A stretch of 64,000 bases of DNA from Cystobacter ferrugineus. GTDB taxonomy: Bacteria; Myxococcota; Myxococcia; Myxococcales; Myxococcaceae. The notes under the pieces were generated by a model, which saw only the letters and a program-made list of their open reading frames with translations, did no database searches and was not told the DNA's origin. The stretch is from positions 912,638-976,637 of the forward strand of contig NZ_MPIN01000003.1 of the NCBI RefSeq assembly GCF_001887355.1, in the 5' to 3' direction. Positions 53,604 through 60,811 of this stretch are shown here, piece by piece (the stretch's first letter is position 1; each line of letters starts with the position of its first letter). A program made the translations under genes and the position numbers.

Positions 53604-54333
53604 AGGACGGCTCCTTCATGGGCGCGAACTTCAGGAAGAAGGGACGGCGGGCGGGCTCTCGGGCCAGCAACCACCGGACGTAGGACCGTGACTCCTTCGG
53701 GGGCAGCCCGAAGCGCGAGACCAGTTCGGCCTCCACATCCTGCCGGGAGAGGCGTCTCACGAGAGGAAGTACCTCCTCGGCGGGAGCCAGGAGCTCGAAG
53801 GCGAGGCGATCCGCCCGCAGCTCCGACTCCATCGCCTTCCCCGTGCAGGGGTCGCCGGAAGCGGTGCGCTCCATGAGCCGGACCTGGACGCCAAAGGGAA
53901 TCCGTTCCAACACCGAGAACAGCGCCTCGTGGGGCGTGGGATCCCGCAGTCCATCGAGGACCGGAAGGATGTCCTCCCCGAAGACTCGCCGCGCCCTCGC
54001 CCGGAGCAGGAGGTGGTCGAGCACGAAGTGCGCCACTTCATGTACCAGGGTGAAGCGTCGCTGGACTTCGTCGTCATCGCGGTCGTAGAAGAGGACCCCC
54101 CGTCCCGTGTGCGCAACCATGCACCCATGCAACCGGCGGCTCTTCCTCGGAAGCGAGTGGTGCGCCCGGCCACGTGACTTCAGCCAGTTCTTCACATGGT
54201 CGGACGTGAGGCGCGGCTCGGCCTTCGGTACGAGACGGAGTGGCACGCGGGCCCGAGCGAGCACGTCCTCCAGCGAGGGAGAGCGAGGCAAGTGGCATAC
54301 CTTCACGGCCTCTTGTAGCCAGCCTTCGGTCAT
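53593..54333 (-). CDS. ImmA/IrrE-family metallopeptidase
   Basis: 246 residues. Zinc motif H98-E-x-x-H102 (TLVHEVAHFVLDH) and a second helix AMESELRADRLAFELLAP, whose Glu is the likely third ligand. Pattern typical of ImmA/IrrE (DUF955), which cleave repressors to switch on mobile elements or stress genes. Here the probable target is a neighbour such as the HTH-like protein or the sigma factor of the same operon. It overlaps the upstream gene by 4 nt. Confidence 0.9.
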   Translation of the reverse strand: MTEGWLQEAVKVCHLPRSPSLEDVLARARVPLRLVPKAEPRLTSDHVKNWLKSRGRAHHSLPRKSRRLHGCMVAHTGRGVLFYDRDDDEVQRRFTLVHEVAHFVLDHLLLRARARRVFGEDILPVLDGLRDPTPHEALFSVLERIPFGVQVRLMERTASGDPCTGKAMESELRADRLAFELLAPAEEVLPLVRRLSRQDVEAELVSRFGLPPKESRSYVRWLLAREPARRPFFLKFAPMKEPSYGG

Positions 54334-54707
54334 GAACTCGTCTCGTCGTCGGTGGAGTGATCTCTCGCCGCCAGCAGGAATCCCTCCGCCTCGTCGTCCT
54401 CACCGTCCTCCCGCTCCGGAGGAAGAACATCCAGCACTTCGACGGTCCGAATCACGTCCGCGAGCCGGTGAGCATCCACTGCGAAACGATTGGCGATGAT
54501 ATCCAGGCCCTCGGCGAACTTCTCCTCGTCGGGACGTCGGCACAATGACAACCAATCGAGCGTCTCCAGCGAGCAGCCCAGGTCCTCCGCGAGCTCCTCG
54601 GCGGACTTGCCTTCGTACTTCCGGTACTGCCCGAAGACGTAGCCGAGTGTCCAGGTGTACTGCCCGCTGTGCCGTGCAACCACCCCGAGCCACTTAGGAT
54701 TCGTCAT
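54330..54707 (-). CDS. small HTH-like protein (family not recognised)
   Basis: 125 residues. The middle (about 33-85: SAEELAEDLGCSLETLDWLS, FAEGLDIIANRFAVDAHRLA) looks like a helix-turn-helix with a following four-helix part. The C-terminus is acidic (EREDGEDDEAEG). No family was recognised. It sits between the sigma factor gene (14-nt overlap) and the ImmA-like gene (4-nt overlap), the place where XRE-like repressors cleaved by ImmA usually lie, so it may be that repressor or an anti-sigma-like partner. Confidence 0.7.
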   Translation of the reverse strand: MTNPKWLGVVARHSGQYTWTLGYVFGQYRKYEGKSAEELAEDLGCSLETLDWLSLCRRPDEEKFAEGLDIIANRFAVDAHRLADVIRTVEVLDVLPPEREDGEDDEAEGFLLAARDHSTDDETSS

Positions 54708-55302
54708 CGGAGTCCTCCTTCCTTCTAAACCGCTCCAGCAACTTCATGAGACGGTCCCGATGCCGCTTCACCTCTCGCCGCAACTCCTCCAGTGGCATGG
54801 GGGCAAGCCCCAGGGCCTTCGCCAGCTCCTCGGTCGCGCTCTCTCCCTGCAAGATGAGCAGGAGAGCCTCCTGGTCCCGCTCGTTCTTCAAGTATCCGCG
54901 CTCCACGAGTCTTCTCATGATGAGCCCAGCCTCCACCCGATTCTCTAATTCCTCCTTCGGAGTCCTCGACCCGAGTTCGACAACGTGGGTGAACTCCCGA
55001 TTGCGCCGGGCCTCCGAGCGCGCGGAGCGTCGGTGATCCAACGCCCGGTACCTGGCCGCCTGCATGAGGTAGGCGAACAGGCGACCTTTACCGGGGTCAT
55101 ACCGTCCAGGTCGCTCGATGTAGTCGAAGAGCACCCTCATCGCGGAATCCCGAGCGGTGTCCTCGTCACAGCGCAGCCGCCGCACCAGGATGGCCGCGAT
55201 CGGCTCCATGAATGTCAGGAAGATGTCGGCGGAAACCACGGTATCGCGCCGGATGGCGCGCTCGTGCAGTGCCCGTTCATCCTCCGGTGATGGATAACTC
55301 AT
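54694..55302 (-). CDS. sigma-70-like factor (ECF-type)
   Basis: 202 residues. Region 2-like part (about 30-105: RDTVVSADIFLTFMEPIAAI, RDSAMRVLFDYIERPGRYDP, FAYLMQAARYRALDHRRSAR) with the Arg/His-rich end typical of ECF region 2. The C-terminal region 4-like helices are LIMRRLVERGYLKNERDQEA, LAKALGLAPMPLEELRREV. Heads the HTH-ImmA-NurA-HerA operon, suggesting self-regulated expression. Start: ATG 55302 has GGAGAGGGG close by; ATG 55341 (13 residues longer, GGGGGAG) is an alternative. Confidence 0.75.
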   Translation of the reverse strand: MSYPSPEDERALHERAIRRDTVVSADIFLTFMEPIAAILVRRLRCDEDTARDSAMRVLFDYIERPGRYDPGKGRLFAYLMQAARYRALDHRRSARSEARRNREFTHVVELGSRTPKEELENRVEAGLIMRRLVERGYLKNERDQEALLLILQGESATEELAKALGLAPMPLEELRREVKRHRDRLMKLLERFRRKEDSDDES

Positions 55303-55587
55303 CCCCTCTCCTCGCCAGGTCTCGTTCGTCCACGCGTGCATCGCGTCTCCCCCATGTTTCGGCCCCGCCTCGTGGAGTTCGACGGGTGCACATTCCGCAT
55401 GGCGGAGGAGGTTGGAGGACACCCGATCGCGCTGTCTGTACCCCTGGAAGGGTATGGACAGACGACGACGCCCTTGCTCCAGCCCGCGCCTGGGGAAAAA
55501 AGAAGGCCAGCGAACTCGGGCCGTTGGCGACGAAGAAGGCAGGTGAAGACACGGCGCGGGGCCGTGTCACTTCATGCGAGGGGAAAC

Positions 55588-56394
55588 ATGACGATACTGT
55601 CCTGCTGCGTCGCCAACACGCAGCGGCAACTCGACGATGCGCTGCGCATCCGCGCGGCCGTCTTCGGTACGGAGTTGGGACTGCTCGGAAGCGCCACGAC
55701 GCTCCGGGAGGTGAACGGCTTCGACACCCTGGAGACCACCGTGCATCTCGTCGTCTACGCGGACGAGATGCCAGTCGCCACCACACGGTTGCTGTTGCCC
55801 AACCCCGAGGTGGCGCTCGCCACGGGTGAGCACCTGGGCATCGACCTGGAGCGGAAGCTGGATCTGTCCAGCATGAGCGGACCGGGACTGGTGTTCGCGG
55901 AGAGCACGCGCTTCTGCGTCCTCAAGGAGTGGCGCCATTCCGAGGCACTCGTGTGGCTCCAGGCCGGGCTCTACGCGGAGAGCCGTCGGCGGGCAGTCAC
56001 CCACTGGATCGCCTCCGCGAACATGGAGACGGACTCAGCCGAGGACGCCCGGCTCATCTACCAGGTGGCGGCGTACCAGGGATTGGTGAGCCAGCGCTGG
56101 CGAGCGCGAGCCCACACGCCCCCGGAGCCCCCCTCCACGCCGAGCACGTTCCACTTCACCCCTTCGGAGCGGTTGCGCGCCCGGCAGGGGCAATTCGAGG
56201 GGCTGCGGATGCCCCGGGTGCTGTCGTTCTTCGCCCACAAGATGGGGGCGCGCTTCATCGCCGAGCCACTCTACGACGAAGGATTCCGTCGCTTCTCCCT
56301 GCCGCTCGTCGCGGCACTGGATGAGATTCCCGCCAGGACCCAGGCCCGCTTCGACGCCCTGGGCCTAGACGCCGCCCGTCACGCCCGGGCCTGA
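55588..56394 (+). CDS. FeeM/GNAT-type N-acyltransferase
   Basis: 268 residues. The GNAT-like first half (ANTQRQLDDALRIRAAVFG, VHLVVYADEMPVATTRLLLP, SGPGLVFAESTRFCVLKEWR) resembles the autoinducer-synthase/FeeM N-acyl amino acid synthase branch, in which R-x-x-VF, an ATxRL strand and an E-x-x-R-F/L strand occur. The second half is less clear. It may join a fatty acyl group to an amino acid or amine. RBS gaggggaaac precedes ATG 55588. Followed 65 nt later by a heme-oxygenase-like protein, probably in one operon. Confidence 0.65.
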   Translation: MTILSCCVANTQRQLDDALRIRAAVFGTELGLLGSATTLREVNGFDTLETTVHLVVYADEMPVATTRLLLPNPEVALATGEHLGIDLERKLDLSSMSGPGLVFAESTRFCVLKEWRHSEALVWLQAGLYAESRRRAVTHWIASANMETDSAEDARLIYQVAAYQGLVSQRWRARAHTPPEPPSTPSTFHFTPSERLRARQGQFEGLRMPRVLSFFAHKMGARFIAEPLYDEGFRRFSLPLVAALDEIPARTQARFDALGLDAARHARA

Positions 56395-56459
56395 CCCACT
56401 CCACACAACCTTCCCTTTCACCCCCTTGGGAGCCACGGCGCCCAGGACAGGAGACGTAC

Positions 56460-57170
56460 ATGCACACGCAGTCCGAAACACAGACCCAGATGGATTGGAC
56501 GAAGGCCCTGGAGCAGGAGGCTCGTGCGCTCGTGGAAGAGCTGGACGCACACCCCGCCGCCCGGCGCCTCTTCGAGGGGAGCATCGATACCGATAGCTAC
56601 GCCCACTACCTGGTGCAGAGCTACCACTACGTGCGGTGGACCACGCCGCTGCTGGTGGAGGCGGGCCACCGGATGAAGCGGCTGAACCAGCATCTCCGGC
56701 TGGCGGAATTGCTCCTGCAGAAGGCCTCGGAGGAGCACGGGCACGAGCGGTGGCTGCTGGCGGACCTGAAGAACCTGGGGTGGCCCACCAGGCGGGTCGA
56801 GAACGCGAAGCGCAGCCCCGCGGTCGAGGCCTACATCGCATGGAACCGATACACCGCGCGGTCCGGCGTCCCCATTGCGTTCCTCGGTACGGCCTACGTC
56901 CTGGAGTACCTCTCCGTGCAGCGCGCTGGAAGGACCGTGGAGCGCCTGCTCGCGGCCGATGCCATCCCCAACATCCGCAAGGCTGTCACCTTCCTGCGAG
57001 GCCATGCGGACGCGGACGTCCACCATGTGGCGGAGCTGGCCTCGGTGCTGCGCTCGCTGACGGACCCTCGAGAACAGTCGATCCTGCTGCTGTCGGCCCG
57101 CACCACGCGCGCTCTCTACACCGGCTTCTTTTCCGAGGAGGAGGGGCAGCACCCGGCACGTACCACCTAG
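56460..57170 (+). CDS. iron-containing redox enzyme, heme-oxygenase-like fold (HDO/TenA-like)
   Basis: 236 residues, all-helical. Conserved ligand-type residues: YAHYLVQSYHYVRWTTPLL, E-E-H-G-H-E (KASEEHGHERWLLADLKNLG), and a late H-x-x-x-D-x-x-H (HADADVHHVAELASVL). This pattern is that of heme-oxygenase-like diiron oxidases (UndA, SznF-central domain type) and PqqC/TenA relatives. Members desaturate, decarboxylate or cleave fatty acids or amino acids using O2. With the acyltransferase upstream it could modify an N-acyl product. Confidence 0.75.
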   Translation: MHTQSETQTQMDWTKALEQEARALVEELDAHPAARRLFEGSIDTDSYAHYLVQSYHYVRWTTPLLVEAGHRMKRLNQHLRLAELLLQKASEEHGHERWLLADLKNLGWPTRRVENAKRSPAVEAYIAWNRYTARSGVPIAFLGTAYVLEYLSVQRAGRTVERLLAADAIPNIRKAVTFLRGHADADVHHVAELASVLRSLTDPREQSILLLSARTTRALYTGFFSEEEGQHPARTT

Positions 57171-57399
57171 ACTGACGCGGCCACCCTCGCGGTACATGTT
57201 ACGCCTCGAGTGGTGCGGGTCGGAGCGGACCCAAGCGGGGGCCAGGCAAGCCTGCTGCCGTACCACCCAGGTGGTATGGCCCTCCTCGTTCCGTCTCCTT
57301 AAAAACAGCGGCACCGAAGCCCACGCGCCCCCCCGTCCATCATGGATGAGGCCCGGCCGGAAGAATGGCGGAACGCAGCGGTGGAACCACGAATGATCG
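57171..57399. other. gap without a supported gene
   Basis: No reading frame with recognisable features. Contains ttaaaaacagc and runs of C that look like degraded intergenic DNA before the kinase fragment. Confidence 0.4.
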
Positions 57400-57535
57400 A
57401 TGGCCAGCACGGAGGCCTACATCGCCCCCGAGGTCAAAGCAGGCGCTCCCTTCCAGGCCAGCACGGACATCTATTCGCTCGGGGTGAATCGCGGCCGAAC
57501 TCCTGACCGGTGAGACCTCCTCCTCACGGGCCTGA
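57391..57535 (+). pseudogene. Ser/Thr protein kinase fragment
   Basis: Frame from 57400 encodes STEAYIAPEVKAGAPFQAST followed by DIYSLGV, i.e. the T-x-x-Y-x-A-P-E activation segment and D-I-Y-S-L-G of eukaryotic-type kinases. A frameshift then puts AELLTGE in the next frame. N-lobe and most of the C-lobe are absent, so it is a broken remnant. Myxobacteria carry many such kinases. Confidence 0.7.
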
Positions 57536-57654
57536 TCGCGGGTGGCGCGATTCTGGCGCTCGCCGCGCTCGCTGGCGGTGACGAGGCCCAGTGGGACGAG
57601 CGCGTCCAGCGCTTCCGGGGACCCGACGGCAAGTTCAAGGAGAACAACCCATGA
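57521..57654 (+). pseudogene. C-terminal fragment of a small membrane protein
   Basis: In-frame segment LIAGGAILALAALAGG (one membrane helix) followed by DEAQWDERVQRFRGPDGKFK and a stop overlapping the ATG of the next gene by 3 nt. No start codon in frame. Probably the tail of a deleted gene that still couples translation to the TIGR04141 gene. Confidence 0.45.
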
Positions 57655-59303
57655 AGAAGCGCGCGGCGCCCTCCTCCGCCAAGCCCAAGAGTAGACACCT
57701 CACCATCCTCCTGCTCCGTAAGGACATCAAGGAGCCAGAAGACGCGCTCAAAACTCCCAGCCTCTTGAAGGGGACTCCGCTCCCGGCCGATTTCGAATTC
57801 GAGGGGGTGATCTACCTTTTCGACCCCCCACCCAGGGAGCCGCGATGGATCGCCTTCCTCAAGGAGGGTTTTCCCGACGGCATCTCCTTTACACCGAGCG
57901 CCGCGGCCGCCGCGGTGCTCTTCATCAAGGCCGACTCGCGATTGTTCGCTGTGACCTTTGGTCAGGGTCGCCATCTCATCAAGTCGGACTGCTATGAAAT
58001 CGACTTCGGTTTGAAGGTCACCCTCAACACCGTCGACGAAAAGAAGCTGCGCAGCCTCGATTCACGTACCTTCGATGAGCTGACGGTCCACACGCGCCGT
58101 CAGGTCAGCCGCAGCTCCGCTCTGGATGCATTCAGCGTCGATGTCGCACAGGACCTGCTGGGCGCTGTCATGGGCGAGCCTGAGGACTCATCGATCGCCA
58201 AGCGGCTCGCAGGACGGGATGCCCTGGCGCTCACGGGCCCCCTCAACTTCTCGGAGTTGGCCACCCGCTGCAGAGTCCTTCTCAAGGCGTACAAGGGCTC
58301 GCAGTACCAGCAAAAATTCCCCTGGGTCGACAACATCCGCCTCGTCCGGGACCTGAAAGTCCTCGAGACCCTCAACAACGAACTGCTGCGAGCCCTCAAC
58401 GCCGCGGACCTCCAGAAGATTCATCTGGCCCCTCCCGAGGTGATTCCCTGGGATGATGTGGCGGGCTTTCGCTACCCGGGTGAACGCCACGGAAGTAGCG
58501 AGCCTCATCCCGACCTGGATCTGGCGGAGTGCCTCGAGGCCCTCGCCGCTCATAAAGGCACGAAGGTCGAAGCTCTCGAGCTGTCCATGGAGGACCTCAA
58601 ACGCGGTAAGATTCGCGCCGTATTCGAGGAAAGCTCCTCCGAGGTGGAGAAGTGGAGCCTCTACAACTGCTTGGTCGCCGAGTTACGGACCATGGACGCG
58701 CTTCACGTCCTCTCGGCCGGGCAATGGTTCAAGGTCGAGAAGAACTTCGCCGCCCAGACACTCCAGGAGGCATCCGCGCTCGTCACGGAGCTCAAGAGCC
58801 TCCCCAGTGCCAAGCCCCACGAGAACGAAGAGACGTACAACGAGAGGGCCGCCCGTACGGCCAGTGGGCTGGCGCTACTCGACAAGGTGTTGCTCCGGAG
58901 CCAGGGAGCGCAGACATCCATCGAGGCGTGCGATCTCTTCTCCTCCAGCGGCCAATTCATCCACGTCAAGCGCAAGGTGCGGTCGTCCACGTTGAGCCAC
59001 CTGTTCGCCCAAGGAGCCGTCTCCGCCGAGACGTTCCTGCGCGATGAGCACTTCAGAACAGCCCTCAAGGGACGGCTCGAGGCAAAGAACTCTGGCATCG
59101 CGAAGACCCTGGGCAACCCAGCGGAAAAACCAGAGCCCAACAAGTACGAGATCGTCTTCGCCGTCATCACCAACACTCCCAAGGAGGACTGGCCTGGATC
59201 CCTCCCATTCTTCAGTCAGCTCAATCTCGTCCGGCACGCGCGGCGGCTCAGCATGTTCGGGTTTCGCGTCTCGCTTTGCCGGATTGACGAGGCGTCTCCC
59301 TGA
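57651..59303 (+). CDS. TIGR04141/DUF6119 sporadically distributed protein
   Basis: 550 residues. Features of the TIGR04141 family: LTILLLRKDIKEPEDAL near the start, LFAVTFGQGRHLIKSDCYEI with the following FGLKVTLNTVDEKKLRSLDS segment, and the C-terminal KYEIVFAVITNTPKEDWPGS then LPFFSQLNLVRHARRLSMFG. The family is scattered, mostly on variable genome regions, and has no known activity; a defence or mobile role has been suspected. ATG 57651 begins inside the stop of the preceding fragment. Surrounded by gene debris on both sides. Confidence 0.85.
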   Translation: MKKRAAPSSAKPKSRHLTILLLRKDIKEPEDALKTPSLLKGTPLPADFEFEGVIYLFDPPPREPRWIAFLKEGFPDGISFTPSAAAAAVLFIKADSRLFAVTFGQGRHLIKSDCYEIDFGLKVTLNTVDEKKLRSLDSRTFDELTVHTRRQVSRSSALDAFSVDVAQDLLGAVMGEPEDSSIAKRLAGRDALALTGPLNFSELATRCRVLLKAYKGSQYQQKFPWVDNIRLVRDLKVLETLNNELLRALNAADLQKIHLAPPEVIPWDDVAGFRYPGERHGSSEPHPDLDLAECLEALAAHKGTKVEALELSMEDLKRGKIRAVFEESSSEVEKWSLYNCLVAELRTMDALHVLSAGQWFKVEKNFAAQTLQEASALVTELKSLPSAKPHENEETYNERAARTASGLALLDKVLLRSQGAQTSIEACDLFSSSGQFIHVKRKVRSSTLSHLFAQGAVSAETFLRDEHFRTALKGRLEAKNSGIAKTLGNPAEKPEPNKYEIVFAVITNTPKEDWPGSLPFFSQLNLVRHARRLSMFGFRVSLCRIDEASP

Positions 59304-59469
59304 CGGCATCGACCACCACACAGCACGAGGCACCCATTCACACCTCGCTGACAGCGTGCTACACCCAGGCCCGCTGTCGCGCCCCTCGCGTGCTCGTTCG
59401 TCGCCGTCGGAGCGTGCTGGCATACTCCGCAACGGGCCCGCCTTGACCCATCAGGCCCTGGCTTGATGG

Positions 59470-59541
59470 AGGTGGCGGCGGACCGGGAGGTGGCGGCGTG
59501 TGCCCGGGCCATCGACGTGGCGCCCACCCTGCTGGAGTTGC
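59470..59541 (+). pseudogene. sulfatase gene fragment
   Basis: About 72 nt closely matching the sulfatase-like gene of this window at about 15827-15898 (about five-sixths of bases identical), encoding R-E-V-x-x-x-A-R-A-I-D-V-A-P-T-L-L-E-L. The similarity ends abruptly on both sides. It is not an intact gene; it is the remnant of a sulfatase paralogue. Confidence 0.65.
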
Positions 59542-59600
59542 GGACAAGACACCGCAATTCGATTGCGCCTCGAAGGCAGGTGGAGATTAAGTTCCGCGCC

Positions 59601-60305
59601 ATGCGCGCACTTGCCCTTCTTCCCTTGCTGCTCGGTGTCTCCGCTCGCGCGGAAGCGCCACTGGATGATCTCCTCCAACGCCTGGGCGAGGCGGAGGAGC
59701 GAAAACTGGCCATCCCCGCCTGCCGCACCGTGGAGAGCTCGGTCACGGAGGAGCTGGACAAGGAGGGCAAGGTGAAGGGACGGCTGACCCGCAGCTACGA
59801 GGTCACCCGCTCCGGAACCACGGTGGTTGCACGCAAGCTCCTCTCCCAGAAGGAAGAGGGGGACCTGACCGGCCAGCTCAAGGCGGAGCCGAAGGACCCG
59901 CCGAAGAACGAGGACGACAAGGCCAGGCTGTCCCCGTTCCATCCGCGGGCCAGGGCGGATTACCGCTTCGACTCCACACCGGGCCCGAGCGAGGGGCTCA
60001 TGACCGTGAAGTTCGCCCCCTCGAAGCCAGACAAGAAGCGGATGAAGGGACAAGCGGTGGTGGACGCGCGGGCCGGGAAGGTGATGACCCTGCGCATATC
60101 CCCGTCCGACATGCCCCCCATGTTGAACGAGTTCCAGATGGACTTCCTGGCCTACGCGGAGACCCCGTGCGATTGGCAGCCCACGCGGATGAAGATCGCC
60201 GCCTCGGGTGGAATCCTCCTCTACAAGCTGCGCTTTCGTACGGAGGTGACGGTGACCGGACACCAGAAGGTGGACGGGCCGGGCAGCGCGACCGGCGCGC
60301 GCTGA
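59601..60305 (+). CDS. secreted protein of unknown function
   Basis: 234 residues. Signal peptide MRALALLPLLLGVSARAEAP, then a mature beta-rich body with charged stretches (TEELDKEGKVKGRLTRSYEV, EPKDPPKNEDDKARLSPFHP, KVMTLRISPSDMPPMLNEFQ). No family assigned; such 'outer-membrane lipoprotein-sorting'-like domains are possible from the V-x-D-x-x-x-G-x-V-M-x-L pattern, but this is weak. Single-gene unit. Confidence 0.65.
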   Translation: MRALALLPLLLGVSARAEAPLDDLLQRLGEAEERKLAIPACRTVESSVTEELDKEGKVKGRLTRSYEVTRSGTTVVARKLLSQKEEGDLTGQLKAEPKDPPKNEDDKARLSPFHPRARADYRFDSTPGPSEGLMTVKFAPSKPDKKRMKGQAVVDARAGKVMTLRISPSDMPPMLNEFQMDFLAYAETPCDWQPTRMKIAASGGILLYKLRFRTEVTVTGHQKVDGPGSATGAR

Positions 60306-60811
60306 CGGGGACGCCCTGCCCTACTCCGGCGACCCTCCATGGGCAACCCATCGAACGAGCCCCTGGAATATCGGGCGCTCCCTTTCATGGGCTCGAAGCG
60401 GTTGCCGCTCTTCGGCGGCAGGGTGATCAACTCCGGCGGATGGACCCAGGCGAAGCGGATTTCCTCGCCGGCTCCTCGCACGAGGGAACACCACCAGGGC
60501 AACGGACGAACCAGATGGCCCTCGGAGGAATGACCCTTGGGGACGCGCATGTTGCGCCTGTGAGAATCAGTTGGCCGCGGCGCACGCCAGGGTCTTCCAC
60601 CAGGAGAAAGGAATGACGCTCCAGTTGCAGGATCGACCCATGCCGCGCTTCCGACCCATTTCGTGGAAGCCTGTTTCCGAGCCGAGACATGAACCCGGGC
60701 TCTCCCCTGGCACTCGTGGATCCGGTCAAACAGCACATGGATGGGGAGGCGAGCATCCGAGCGCACCGGGACCACGAAGCCCGCCGTCGCGGCGCATGGG
60801 GGGCGAGGAGC
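60306..60811. other. 506-bp gap without a supported gene
   Basis: Several short open frames but none with a recognisable product or convincing ribosome site. Probably the leader of the hybrid kinase gene plus decayed sequence. Confidence 0.4.

Noticed and set aside
55336..55587. 84-codon N-terminal extension of the FeeM-like protein
   Set aside because: The extension overlaps the region of the divergent sigma gene and lacks similarity, and ATG 55588 has a good ribosome site.
60339..60533. 64-codon frame between the secreted protein and the hybrid kinase
   Set aside because: No family, no ribosome site, and composition matches intergenic DNA; left as gap.
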